DNA of 64,000 bases from Geothrix campi (lineage in GTDB: Bacteria; Acidobacteriota; Holophagae; Holophagales; Holophagaceae). A program made the translations under genes and the position numbers. Positions 46,550 through 55,860 of the stretch are shown here, piece after piece. How positions within the stretch are numbered: the stretch's first letter is position 1; every line of letters starts with the position of its first letter. The notes under the pieces are model-generated. The model saw nothing but the letters and a program-made list of their open reading frames with translations. It made no database searches and was not told the DNA's origin. The DNA is taken from assembly GCF_024609265.1 (NCBI RefSeq), contig NZ_JANHMP010000001.1, positions 186,001 to 250,000 of the forward strand. The letters are read 5' to 3'.

Positions 46550-47229
46550 GAGGCCGGATCCCAGTCATCCGGGGTCGGCTCCCGGGGACCCAGCCGGACA
46601 TCCGGCGGGAACCAGACATCCCAGAGGGCCAGGTGCCGGGCGACATACTCCCGGATCCAGTACCTGTAACGGTTCACCGGTGGTCGATCCTCGGTGGAAG
46701 CCGGGACGCCCCAGGCCTGGAGGCCGAGGTGATCAGCCAGATAGAGGGCTCGCGGCAGGTGGAAATCCGACGTGACGATGACCACCTGCCGCTGGCCGAA
46801 AACGGCCTGGGCCCGCTTGAGACTGGCCCAGGTGCGGAGTCCCGCATAGTCGCTGACGATGTGGGTGGTGGGAACTCCCTGCTTGATCAGCCAGCGTCGC
46901 ATGGCCTGGGGCTCGTTGTACGACGGATGGCGGTTGTCGCCGGATACCAGGAACCAGCGGACCTTTCCAGCTTTGTAGAGGCTCAGGGCCGTACGGAGGC
47001 GGCCCAGGAGGAGTTCCGTGGGTTCGCCATCCCCGTAGACGCCAGCTCCCAGCACCAGGACCGGGCAACCTACCGCCGGAAGCTCCTCAGCCCGGTAGAT
47101 TTGCTGGTGGTGCAAGGCAGGGAACCTTCCCAGGGTCCAGAGCAAGTCTCCCAGGAGGAGAAGCGCCAGGGCCAGGAGCAGGGTCCGCCGGTGCGGCCTG
47201 TAGCGATGAAGAAAGGCGGAGATCGGCAT
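46546..47229 (-). CDS. SanA/YdcF-like DUF218 membrane protein
   Basis: 227 aa. An N-terminal membrane segment (TLLLALALLLLGDLLWTL) precedes the DUF218 domain: CPVLVLGAGVYGDGEPTELL, FLVSGDNRHPSYNEPQAMRR, VVIVTSDFHLPRALYLADHL. SanA-type proteins affect envelope barrier function; biochemical role uncertain. Overlaps the thiolase start by ATGA. Confidence 0.87.
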   Translation of the reverse strand: MPISAFLHRYRPHRRTLLLALALLLLGDLLWTLGRFPALHHQQIYRAEELPAVGCPVLVLGAGVYGDGEPTELLLGRLRTALSLYKAGKVRWFLVSGDNRHPSYNEPQAMRRWLIKQGVPTTHIVSDYAGLRTWASLKRAQAVFGQRQVVIVTSDFHLPRALYLADHLGLQAWGVPASTEDRPPVNRYRYWIREYVARHLALWDVWFPPDVRLGPREPTPDDWDPAS

Positions 47230-47266
47230 CGTGAGTTAGCATAGACCTTCCGTACGCCCCAGCCCC

Positions 47267-50200
47267 ATGGACCTCCCGCCTGAACGAGACGCCTTGATGA
47301 ACATGAGCCTTGATCCCGCAATCTTCCCCAGCCGTCTGTCCTCGCACCGTCTGCAGTTGGTCCTGGCTCCCTTGGCCCTGATCCTGGCCGCGGGTGGGAC
47401 GGGCTGTTTCCGGGCCACGGGCGTGGCTCGGCCATCTGTGGCGGTGGAGGAGATCCCGGCCTCCGGCGGTGACCGGGTGGCCGGCCTGAAGGCCACCTCG
47501 GGCCCTGGTGACTTCTATCTGGGCAACGATGCTGTGCAGTTGGCGGTGGATGGTGCGGCCTTCGGGGAACGGGAAGGCCAGTTCAATGCCCCATCTGGTG
47601 GCGCCATCCTCGATATGGGCAATGTCGCTCTCGACCAGAGCTACAAGCGGGTCTCCATGCCCGCGGATCTGGTTGAGCGCATTGGACCCGTAGCCAACCA
47701 GGATCCGGACCTGCCTCTCGTCTTCGATCGCTATACGCCCGGGACCGATGCGAACCTGGTGTACCTGGAGATGCAGGGATACCTGCTGGATCCCAAGGGC
47801 AAACTGGGGGTGGCCACCGATCCTCAGGGCAGGGTGCAGGGGGTCAGCGTCCTCCACCGGATCACCCTGGCCAAGGCCGACACCTTCTTCACCTTGGAGA
47901 CCACCGTCACCAACGGCGGGACCGCGGCGCTCCCCATCCGGAGCCTCGGCGATTTCCTTTCCCAGCATGGAGGCGGGTTCCGGTTCGTGGTTCCAGCCGT
48001 ATCCAGCTTTACGGGAACGCCGCTCAGCAACTGGGGCGCGCAGATCCCTGGATCGGATTTCTCGGCGCCCCTCACCACGAGTGTGATGGCGCCCATGGTG
48101 GCGCTCATGGGTGCCGAATCGGCGGGGAGCACCCTGGATTCCCACACTTCCGTGGGTCTCCTTCCACTGGATGTGGACCAGGTGCTGGTGGCTTCGGATC
48201 CCCAGGATGCCCTTCACGAACTGCGGCCACGTTTTCCTGGTCGCCTGGTCGTGGGTAGCCCGGCCGTCGCCAGCCTGTCTGCCGGGCAGTCCATGAGCTA
48301 CCGGCGACGCTTGTATCTGCTTGGTGGCCCGAGCATTTCCGCCACCCTGCCAGCCCAGGCCACCTCGATCTTCAATGAGATGATCCAGGCCCGGACCGGT
48401 CTTCGGGGTGGGGAATTCGGTGTTCTGGCCTATGATTCCTTCGGCACCGCGGCCCGTACGGGCCCGCTCCAGGCCGAGTTCCGGTTCGAGCGCTATACGG
48501 GTCTGAAAGCTGATCCCGCGACCGATGCAGATCCTGCCAACTGGGTGACGGAACGGGTGGAGTGGCGCGAGGCCAGTGACATCCCATCGAACAGCGGGTC
48601 CATCGGAATCCTTCTGCCGGCCGTGCCCGATGTCCGGGGGACAGCGCAAAACCAGCCGTACCGAGTGACCTCGACCAACGCCTTCCAGAGCAACACGCTC
48701 TATCTCGGTACCAATTTGGCCGACACCAACCGCCCCTACCTGCCCACGCCCATCACGCCATCAAAGACCCAAGTCTGGCACCTGGCGGAAAACCTCAGTC
48801 CCGAACGAGGTGATGTCATAGATCCTTCGGGCAACGTGACCGGGCACAAACAGCTGGCCCATAATTTCGAAGTGCGGCAGGCGGGTACCCTCGAACTGCT
48901 GGGGCTGAATCCCCTCCGGATCACCTTGTCTGCTCTGGGTGGGATCCCGGACCCCTCGATGAAGCGGTCGCGCCATCTCGCCAGCTACTATGATCAAATC
49001 TACAAGGCCAAAATCATCGCGGGCGCCAACCTGGCCGCCTACCAGTACACGGCCGGGAACCAGATTTTCGGGACTGCCTTCCGGTATCCGGGGGGAGTCG
49101 CCTCCGCCTTCTTCGCACCCGGAGACTACCTTGCCTACGGGACCCGAGGCCCGCTGTCCCATCTGGACGCGTTGCCAGTGAAGTCCTTCGATGGCCAGAC
49201 AGATGTGACCCACGCCTTCGTGACCATCCCCCCGGTCCTGCCGGCGGGCTGGACAAGTTTCGATGTTCCCGGCCCCACCCAGGCGACGACGGGAGGCCTG
49301 AACCCAGGCGAAATGCTCAGTTCGGCCTTGGCCGAAGGCGTGCAGACGGTGGCCCGCACTGAAGAAGACAAGCTGACAGACCCCGCCGCGTTGCGGGCGG
49401 AGTTCCGGTCAGAGATCGAAAATCTGTCCGTCACAGATGCTCAGCGCGCACCCATCGGCAACGATCCCTTGGTGGTCGGTGCCCGGAGCTCCACCCTGGC
49501 TGACGGTTTCGCCACGGCGTTGTTCACCCCGGTGCCCACGGGTGATCGAAATGGCGGGGCTCGCCCCTCCAAGGGCTGGACCCTCGCGGATTTCATCACC
49601 CAGGCTGACGGAGCCTACACCATCGTGCACCGCCCCCGGGGGCCCCAAGGGCTGTTCACGGTGCACGGCTTTGATCCGGCAGTACCGATCGGTACGGGCG
49701 TAAACGCCTGGTGGACCCAGACCGGTCCCGTATCCCTGGGCAAGCGCCAGGGCGACTTCGACGCCCTGGAATTGATCCGGGCCGAGGGCTGCGATCCGGC
49801 GGATCCCAGTGCCTGGTTTGCGGAATTCAAGGCTCTGCGGACGGACTGGTTCTCCCTGTTGAGCCAACAGACTCCGACCGCCTTCACCAAGGGCCTCGGA
49901 CTCTCCGCCTCGCGCTTCAGCCTGGATACGCCCGTGGGTCTGGCCCGCACCTATCTCAAGGTGGGATCCACCCTGTCGCAGACGACGCTTGATCCCTTGC
50001 TGTCCGCCCTCCGCAGCGGGGCAGCCGTGGCCTCCACAGGGCCCTTGCTCGATGTGGCCGTCAACGGGGTGGGGCCAGGCGGGTTGGTACCCGGGCCCGC
50101 GACTACCGTCAACATCACCATCTCCCTCTATGCGGCGGATTGGGTGCCGGTGGACGAGGTGCGCGTGGTGGTGAATGGAGTGGCCCAGGTGGTGCCCATG

Positions 50201-50443
50201 TCCAGCTTTACAGCCTCCACCTCGGACTTCCTCCTCCGCACGGCCACGCTCAGCGGCATCGCCATGCCCTCTGGCAAGGATGCCTGGGTGGTGGTCGAGG
50301 CCGGTGTGCCCTTATCCACGACCGGGGCCTACCAGGCAGGAACGCCCTGGAACAAGATCATGAAGGGCCTCTACCCCATCGCAGTCACCAATCCGGTCTT
50401 TGTGGATGTGGACGGCGGGGGGTACACTCCTCCGGGGCTCTGA
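47267..50443 (+). CDS. Large secreted lipoprotein, unrecognised (CehA-like C-terminal pattern)
   Basis: About 1058 aa. A signal peptide ends in a lipobox (LILAAGGTGC, Cys about residue 47 from ATG 47267; ATG 47297 is the better-looking start), so it should be a lipid-anchored envelope protein. The body is rich in beta-type sequence. Near the end, SALRSGAAVASTGPLLDVAV followed by NGVGPGG resembles the tail of CehA/McbA PHP-type metallohydrolases. The His-rich PHP metal site typical of that family is not visible, so the resemblance may be structural only. No operon partner on this strand; divergent to the SanA-like gene with a 37-base gap. Confidence 0.75.
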   Translation: MDLPPERDALMNMSLDPAIFPSRLSSHRLQLVLAPLALILAAGGTGCFRATGVARPSVAVEEIPASGGDRVAGLKATSGPGDFYLGNDAVQLAVDGAAFGEREGQFNAPSGGAILDMGNVALDQSYKRVSMPADLVERIGPVANQDPDLPLVFDRYTPGTDANLVYLEMQGYLLDPKGKLGVATDPQGRVQGVSVLHRITLAKADTFFTLETTVTNGGTAALPIRSLGDFLSQHGGGFRFVVPAVSSFTGTPLSNWGAQIPGSDFSAPLTTSVMAPMVALMGAESAGSTLDSHTSVGLLPLDVDQVLVASDPQDALHELRPRFPGRLVVGSPAVASLSAGQSMSYRRRLYLLGGPSISATLPAQATSIFNEMIQARTGLRGGEFGVLAYDSFGTAARTGPLQAEFRFERYTGLKADPATDADPANWVTERVEWREASDIPSNSGSIGILLPAVPDVRGTAQNQPYRVTSTNAFQSNTLYLGTNLADTNRPYLPTPITPSKTQVWHLAENLSPERGDVIDPSGNVTGHKQLAHNFEVRQAGTLELLGLNPLRITLSALGGIPDPSMKRSRHLASYYDQIYKAKIIAGANLAAYQYTAGNQIFGTAFRYPGGVASAFFAPGDYLAYGTRGPLSHLDALPVKSFDGQTDVTHAFVTIPPVLPAGWTSFDVPGPTQATTGGLNPGEMLSSALAEGVQTVARTEEDKLTDPAALRAEFRSEIENLSVTDAQRAPIGNDPLVVGARSSTLADGFATALFTPVPTGDRNGGARPSKGWTLADFITQADGAYTIVHRPRGPQGLFTVHGFDPAVPIGTGVNAWWTQTGPVSLGKRQGDFDALELIRAEGCDPADPSAWFAEFKALRTDWFSLLSQQTPTAFTKGLGLSASRFSLDTPVGLARTYLKVGSTLSQTTLDPLLSALRSGAAVASTGPLLDVAVNGVGPGGLVPGPATTVNITISLYAADWVPVDEVRVVVNGVAQVVPMSSFTASTSDFLLRTATLSGIAMPSGKDAWVVVEAGVPLSTTGAYQAGTPWNKIMKGLYPIAVTNPVFVDVDGGGYTPPGL

Positions 50444-50562
50444 TTCAGAAGCCATTTCGAAACAGCCAGGCTTCTTCCGGCTGTTTCTACGGCTGCTTGT
50501 GTCGCCCACAAGATTTTGGTGGCAGGATCGATCTGGCATAGCGACTTGGTAGGGGTGAACTG

Positions 50563-51936
50563 ATGGCGGATTGGCTTCCGGAACGCCTTCCGGAGGATAT
50601 CGATGCGGAGCGGTCTTTCCTGGCCACCTGCTGCGCGCCCGGCGCCGGCTTTGTCGCCAGTGAAGCTGTGTTCGCCCTGGCGGAGGAGGATTTTGTCCAC
50701 CCGGCCCACCGCGCGGTGTTCCGGGCCCTGCGCACCCTCATCGAGGCCCAGGTCGAGGTCAATTCCCTCACACTGAAGGACGCGCTGGACCAGGACGACA
50801 GCCTGAACAAGGTGGGCGGCTATCCCGGCCTGGTCGAGCTGCTGGCCGGCGAAGATGTCGAGCGCCCCCAGGTGCTGGCGGATCTGATCCGCCGCAAGGC
50901 CAAGCTGCGTCGCCTCGTCCACCTGGGCGCCCAGCTGGTGCGTCAGGCCGCTGAAGAAGATGAGCCCCCGGAAGTGCTGGTGGACCAGACGGCCCAGAGC
51001 CTCTTCCACCTGGCCCAGGGCGATGCCAAGGCCCGGGGCCTGCTCTCCATCCAATCCGTGGCGGACGATGCCATGGAGCGCCTCCATGAACGACTGGAGG
51101 GCCGCCTGTCGCCGGGCGTACGGGTCGGGTTCCAGCGCTTCGACGAACTGACCCAAGGCTTCCAGCCCGGGAATCTCATCGTGCTGGCGGCCCGTCCGGG
51201 CATCGGCAAGACGGCCCTGGCCTTGAATTGGGTTCTGCGCGCGGCGCAGGAGCGGGATGGCCGCCCGGGCCATTGTGGCGCCTTCTTCAGCCTGGAGATG
51301 AGCCACGAAGAGGTCTTCCTGCGCCTGCTCGCTGCGCAGAGCCAGACCAACATGAAGGATCTCCAGTCCGGTCGCGCCACTGGACGCCTGGATCATGTGA
51401 TGCGATCCCGGGACGAGCTGGTGCAGATGCCGCTGTTCATCTGCGATCAGGCCTCGATCACCGTGCCCCAGATCCAGAACATGATCGTGAAGCAGGGCAG
51501 CCAGAGCAACCGGCGGGTGGAGTTCGTCATCATCGACTACCTGCAGCTGCTCAGCAGCCCCGAGAACAGCCGGGGTTCCAAGCAGAACGAAGCCGTCCGC
51601 ATCGGCGAGATCAGCCGCGGCCTCAAGCTCATGGCCAAGGATTTCGGGATTCCGGTGGTCGTGCTCTCCCAGTTGAACCGCGAAGTGGAACATCGCACCG
51701 GTGGCCGGCCGCAGCTCAGTGATCTCCGCGACTCAGGCGCCATCGAGCAGGACGCCGACATGGTGGCCTTCATCCACCGAAAGATGATCCCCTCCGCCAA
51801 TGAAGAACCTGACCCTTCGGCCGAGCTCATCGTCGCCAAGCACCGCAACGGCCCCACCGCCATCATCCAGCTTCATTTCCAGGGCGAGTTCGCCATGTAC
51901 CGGGAGATGGTCAGAGAGACATCCTCCTACGCATGA
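50563..51936 (+). CDS. dnaB: Replicative DNA helicase DnaB
   Basis: 457-aa hexameric replication-fork helicase. The N-terminal DnaB domain (IDAERSFLATCCAPGAGFVA) precedes the RecA-like motor with Walker A LAARPGIGKTALALN, FFSLEMSHEEVFLRL, Walker B VIIDYLQLL and SQLNREVEHR...LSDLRDSGAIEQDADM. The length is normal. Its stop codon is inside a 19-bp perfect palindrome. Confidence 0.95.
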   Translation: MADWLPERLPEDIDAERSFLATCCAPGAGFVASEAVFALAEEDFVHPAHRAVFRALRTLIEAQVEVNSLTLKDALDQDDSLNKVGGYPGLVELLAGEDVERPQVLADLIRRKAKLRRLVHLGAQLVRQAAEEDEPPEVLVDQTAQSLFHLAQGDAKARGLLSIQSVADDAMERLHERLEGRLSPGVRVGFQRFDELTQGFQPGNLIVLAARPGIGKTALALNWVLRAAQERDGRPGHCGAFFSLEMSHEEVFLRLLAAQSQTNMKDLQSGRATGRLDHVMRSRDELVQMPLFICDQASITVPQIQNMIVKQGSQSNRRVEFVIIDYLQLLSSPENSRGSKQNEAVRIGEISRGLKLMAKDFGIPVVVLSQLNREVEHRTGGRPQLSDLRDSGAIEQDADMVAFIHRKMIPSANEEPDPSAELIVAKHRNGPTAIIQLHFQGEFAMYREMVRETSSYA

Positions 51937-51969
51937 AAGCGGCGGCCAGCGGCCGCCGCTTTCATGCGT
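51929..51969 (+). terminator. 19-bp perfect hairpin overlapping the dnaB stop codon
   Basis: ACGCATGAAAGCGGCGGCC, loop AGC, and its exact complement ending at 51969. The dnaB TGA (51934-51936) is within the left arm. It lacks a T run but is strong, and probably terminates or stabilises the dnaB transcript. Confidence 0.7.
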
Positions 51970-51979
51970 GAGCGGAGTG

Positions 51980-52021
51980 CTACTCCAACCCGAAGGTCGA
52001 CGTCTCCAGCTCCTTCTTCTC
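51980..52021 (-). pseudogene. Remnant of the 3' end of a second E2 acyltransferase gene
   Basis: Read on the minus strand this encodes EKKELETSTFGLE then stop. The intact E2 gene 113 bases away ends VKKELENSTFGLE then stop. Eleven of 13 residues agree and several codons differ silently, so it looks like the tail of a diverged paralogue rather than a recent copy. The rest of that gene is absent. Confidence 0.75.
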
Positions 52022-52090
52022 GGTATCGCCCCCATAAAGCGGGGGCGATACGCGAGACCTCTCCACCGGTCTTGTCGGTGGTGGAGGCGT
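52022..52090 (-). terminator. Two tandem hairpins downstream of the E2 gene
   Basis: TATCGCCCCC/GGGGGCGATA (52024-52033 with 52041-52050, perfect) and CTCCACCG/CGGTGG(T)GGAG (52061-52086). They lie between the E2 stop and the E2 remnant. No T run in either direction. Confidence 0.5.
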
Positions 52091-52092
52091 GA

Positions 52093-53427
52093 CTATTCCA
52101 AGCCGAAGGTGGAGTTCTCCAGCTCTTTCTTCACAAACGCCATGAACAGGTCGCCCATTGCGCCGTCGATGATCCGGTGGTCGAAACCCAGGCTGCTGAA
52201 CATCACCTGACGGATGGCGATGAAGTCGGTGCCGTCGGGGCCGGTGATGACCACGGGGCGCTTCACGATGGCGCCCACGCCCTGGATGGCCACCTGGGGC
52301 TGGTTGATGACGGGCAGGCCGAAGGTGTCGCCGTACACTCCCGGGTTGGTGATGGTGAAGGTGCCGGCGCTGATCTCGTCGGGCTTCAGCTGCTTGGAAC
52401 GGGCCCGCTCCGCTAGGTCGTTGAGGCTGCGGGCGAGACCGCCCAGGTTCATCATGTCGGCATTCTTTACCACGGGCACGATGAGGCCCCAGTCGAGGCT
52501 CACAGCGATACCCAGGTTGATGTCCTGCTTGTAGACGATGTTGTCGCCGTCCACCGAGGCATTGACGATGGGGTAGGCGCGGAGGGCCTTGCAGGCCGCC
52601 ATCATCACGAAAGGCATGAAGCTCAGCTTCGTGCCGAACTGGGCCTCGAAGGCCTTCTTGTGCTTGTTGCGCAGCTGGGCCACATGGGTCATGTCGATCT
52701 CGAAGACCGTGTAGACGTGGGCCGAGGTGCGGCGGCTGGCCACCATGTTGTCCGCGATGATCTTGCGCATGCGGGTCATGGGCTCGACCTTCACCCGCTC
52801 GCCGGCGGCGAAGGCGGGCATGGCCGGGGCTGGAGCCACGGCCATGCCGGGGGTCAGCCCCATGGTCGGGGCGGAGGGATCGTGCACAGCGGGCAGGGCC
52901 GGGGCGATGGATGGTGCGGGGGCGGCAGAGGTGGCGGGGCCTTTGGCCAGATAGGCCTCCAGGTCCTCCTTGGTGACGCGGCCGGCCTGGCCGGTACCCT
53001 GGACCTTGGCGAGATCGATGCCGTGCTGCTTGGCCATCTCACGGACTAGGGGGCTGCTTTTGGTGCGCAGGCGGCCTTCCAGGCTGTTGTCGTCCTCCTC
53101 GGCCAGCGGGGCGGGGGGCGCGGCGACAGGGGCTTGAGCCGCGGCAGGGGCAGTCACGGTGGGCGCGGCCGCGCCGGTCGGTTTCTCCGAGGCGTCGCCG
53201 ATGCGGGCCACCACGGTACCGACGGGGACGGTGGCGTTCACCTCCACGAGAATCTCCAGCAGCGTGCCCGCAGCGGGGGCGGGAATCTCCGCGTCCACCT
53301 TGTCGGTGCTGATCTCATAGAGGGTTTCGTCCTTGGCGATCATGTCGCCGGCCTTCTTGTGCCACTTCAGGACGGTGGCTTCCGCGATGCTCTCGCCCAT
53401 CTGGGGCATGACGACGTCAAAGGCCAT
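52093..53427 (-). CDS. 2-oxoacid dehydrogenase E2 (dihydrolipoyl acyltransferase)
   Basis: 444-aa core enzyme transferring acyl groups from lipoyl to CoA in a 2-oxoglutarate, pyruvate or branched-chain complex. The lipoyl domain has the lipoylated Lys in EISTDKVDAEIPAP. The E3/E1-binding domain is LVREMAKQHGIDLAKVQGTG followed by GRVTKEDLEAYL. The catalytic domain has LGFDHRIIDGAMGDLF. Pro/Ala-rich linkers separate them. Which complex cannot be fixed; the E1 and E3 genes are not adjacent. A fragment of a second E2 gene lies beside it. Confidence 0.9.
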   Translation of the reverse strand: MAFDVVMPQMGESIAEATVLKWHKKAGDMIAKDETLYEISTDKVDAEIPAPAAGTLLEILVEVNATVPVGTVVARIGDASEKPTGAAAPTVTAPAAAQAPVAAPPAPLAEEDDNSLEGRLRTKSSPLVREMAKQHGIDLAKVQGTGQAGRVTKEDLEAYLAKGPATSAAPAPSIAPALPAVHDPSAPTMGLTPGMAVAPAPAMPAFAAGERVKVEPMTRMRKIIADNMVASRRTSAHVYTVFEIDMTHVAQLRNKHKKAFEAQFGTKLSFMPFVMMAACKALRAYPIVNASVDGDNIVYKQDINLGIAVSLDWGLIVPVVKNADMMNLGGLARSLNDLAERARSKQLKPDEISAGTFTITNPGVYGDTFGLPVINQPQVAIQGVGAIVKRPVVITGPDGTDFIAIRQVMFSSLGFDHRIIDGAMGDLFMAFVKKELENSTFGLE

Positions 53428-53436
53428 GGTTCACTC

Positions 53437-54897
53437 CTATGCGGACAGGGTCGGGGTTTCGAGGTGGTGGCGGGTGAGGGACTGGAAGGCGTGGGCGACC
53501 TCCAGCAAGTGGACATCCGAAAGGGCCGGCCCGATGAGTTGGATGCCGGCCGGCAGCCCGCTGGTGAACCCCGCCGGCATGGACAGACAGGGAAGCCCCG
53601 CCAGGGCGGTGGGAACAGTGAAGACATCGGCGAGGTACATGGACAGGGGGTCATCCGTCTTGGCGCCGAACGGGAAGGCCGTGCCGGGGCTGACGGGGGA
53701 AGCCAGGATATCGACTTGGGCGAAGGCCGCGTGGAAATCGGCGGCGATGAGCGTGCGGGCCTTGAGTGCCTTCATGTAGAAGGCGTCGTAGTAGCCCTTC
53801 GAAAGGCAGAAGGTCCCCAGGAGGATGCGGCGCTTCACTTCATCCCCCAGGCCCAGGTCCCGCGTCCGGGCGATCATGTCCGGAACGCCGCCTTCCGGGG
53901 AGGACGCCCGGAGACCGTAGCGCACGCCGTCGAAGCGGCTGAGGTTGCTGGATACTTCGCTGGTGCAGAGCAGGTAGTAGGTATCGATGGCGTAGCGGGT
54001 GTGGGGGAGACTCACCTCCACCAGCCGCGCGCCCTGGCCTTCGAACACCCGGAGGGCCGAGTCGAGCAGGCTCCGGACCCCGGGTTCCAGACCATCGGCG
54101 AAGTACTCCCTGGGGAGGCCGATACGGAGCCCCTTGAGGTCTGCCGCGCGCAGGCTGGCCAGTTGTTCGGCGCCCGGCAGGTCCACCGAGGTGCTGTCCA
54201 GGGGATCCCCACCGACCATGACGCTGAAGGCCAATGCCAGATCCTGGGCTGTCGTGGCGATGGGCCCCACCTGATCCAGGCTGGAGGCCATGGCCGTCAG
54301 GCCGTACCGGCTGAGGACGCCATAGGTCGGCCGCAGGGCCGTCACATTGCAGAAGCTGGCGGGCAGGCGTACGGAGCCGCCCGTATCGCTGCCCAGGGCC
54401 AGAGGGGCGTAGCCAGCAGCCACGGCCACCACAGAGCCGCTGCTGCTGCCGCCAGGCACCAGAGATGGGTCCCAGGGGTTCCGGGCGGCGTCGAACGCGC
54501 TGTACTCGCCGCTGGAGCCCATGGCGAACTCATCCAGGTTTGTCTTGGCGATGGGGATCGCGCCCGCCTCGAGCAGGCGGCACACCACGGTGGCGTCGTA
54601 AGGGGCCACATAGCCATCGAGTACACGGGAGCCGCAGGTCATGGGCAGGCCGGACCAGTGGAGGTTGTCCTTCAAGACGATCGGGAGGCCTAGCACCGGG
54701 GTGCGTTCTCCCGCGCGCAGGCGCGTGTCGGCACGCCGGGCCAGTTCGAGGCTGCGGGTCTCGTCGGTGGCCAGGACGGCATGGAGGGTCGCATCCAGGG
54801 TTCGGATCCGGTCGAGGGCGGCTCGCACCAGGGACTCGGACGACAGGTCACCGGCATCCAGGCCTTCGCGCCAGTCCATCGCCGTGCCCAACGCCAT
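53437..54897 (-). CDS. gatA: Aspartyl/glutamyl-tRNA(Asn/Gln) amidotransferase subunit A
   Basis: 486-aa amidase that makes Gln-tRNA(Gln) or Asn-tRNA(Asn) from the mischarged forms. The Ser-cisSer-Lys triad is visible: LPIVLKDNLHWSG (Lys), VPGGSSSGSVVAVAAGYAPL and LGSDTGGSVRLPASF (Ser). ATG at 54897 follows GGGAGCAGGC; the upstream open frame has no family sequence. gatB and gatC are not nearby. Confidence 0.94.
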   Translation of the reverse strand: MALGTAMDWREGLDAGDLSSESLVRAALDRIRTLDATLHAVLATDETRSLELARRADTRLRAGERTPVLGLPIVLKDNLHWSGLPMTCGSRVLDGYVAPYDATVVCRLLEAGAIPIAKTNLDEFAMGSSGEYSAFDAARNPWDPSLVPGGSSSGSVVAVAAGYAPLALGSDTGGSVRLPASFCNVTALRPTYGVLSRYGLTAMASSLDQVGPIATTAQDLALAFSVMVGGDPLDSTSVDLPGAEQLASLRAADLKGLRIGLPREYFADGLEPGVRSLLDSALRVFEGQGARLVEVSLPHTRYAIDTYYLLCTSEVSSNLSRFDGVRYGLRASSPEGGVPDMIARTRDLGLGDEVKRRILLGTFCLSKGYYDAFYMKALKARTLIAADFHAAFAQVDILASPVSPGTAFPFGAKTDDPLSMYLADVFTVPTALAGLPCLSMPAGFTSGLPAGIQLIGPALSDVHLLEVAHAFQSLTRHHLETPTLSA

Positions 54898-55108
54898 GCC
54901 TGCTCCCGTGGAACCTTCTACTCTGCCACCACGCCGGAGCGTCTTCCAGTCTGGATCGCCCGGGCAACCGGCATCTCCTGGGGAGATTCCGCCACGTTTC
55001 CTTGCCCTGGGCCTGCACACGGGATGGAAATAGGCTACCATCCTCTGCTCAAGCCCTGTTCTTCCATCCCCATGCGATGCGCTGACGCAGGGTGCCCTGT
55101 GGACCCCC

Positions 55109-55858
55109 ATGAATCCTTTTGATGTGCTGGAAATCACCCCGGATGCCTCGCCCGAGGACATCAAAGCTGCGTACCACCGGCTCGCCAAGCAATGGCATCC
55201 AGACCGCTACACGGGCGATGCGAAGGTGGAGGCTGAAGAGAAGTTCCGGGAGTTGGCCGAGGCCTTCAGCACCCTGAAGGATCCCGGCAAGCGGCTGGCG
55301 CTGGTGCAGCAGATGCCCAAGACAGCGACCATGGCAGCCCCGGCCAGGGAGAAAGAAAAGGAAAAGGAAGCCGAGCCCTCGCAGGAACGGACACCGGAGG
55401 ACTGGGCGACCATGGCCAAGGAGGCCTTCGACGAGGGGCGAGTGGAACAGGCCCAGGCGCTCATCAACTACGCGATTCGGCTGGACGACAAGAAACCCCA
55501 GTACCACGCGATGTTGGCCACCTTCCTGGAGCATGGCGGAGGCGACCTCCGCGCCGTGGTGAAGGCGCTGGAGGCCGCGGTCCGGCTGGCCCCCAGGGAT
55601 GTGGACAGCCACCTGCGCCTGGCAGCCCACTTCCAGACTCTGGGCATGGCCGTCCGGGCGCAGCGGCACCTCCAGACCGCCCGCGAAATCGCACCCAATC
55701 ACCCGAAACTGCGACAAGCCGCCCCCAAGGGTGGGAAGGGGGCCAAGGCTGCCCCGGCGCCCGGCGCAAAGGGGAAGGCCCAGGCTGCTGCTGTGGGCCA
55801 GGCGAGCCTCATGGACCAATTGAAGGACCTCTGGGGCCGACTGACGGGAAAGGGTTGA
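55109..55858 (+). CDS. J-domain protein with TPR-like repeats
   Basis: 249 aa. The N-terminal J-domain (residues 1-65) has the HPD motif in YHRLAKQWHPDRYTGDAKVE. After a charged linker, residues about 95-205 look like tetratricopeptide helices (AKEAFDEGRVEQAQALINYA, RLAAHFQTLGMAVRAQRHLQ). The C-terminus is Lys/Ala/Gly-rich. It would recruit DnaK to a client complex; proximity to the PP2C and pil genes makes envelope or pilus assembly one candidate context. Confidence 0.87.
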   Translation: MNPFDVLEITPDASPEDIKAAYHRLAKQWHPDRYTGDAKVEAEEKFRELAEAFSTLKDPGKRLALVQQMPKTATMAAPAREKEKEKEAEPSQERTPEDWATMAKEAFDEGRVEQAQALINYAIRLDDKKPQYHAMLATFLEHGGGDLRAVVKALEAAVRLAPRDVDSHLRLAAHFQTLGMAVRAQRHLQTAREIAPNHPKLRQAAPKGGKGAKAAPAPGAKGKAQAAAVGQASLMDQLKDLWGRLTGKG

Positions 55859-55860
55859 TC

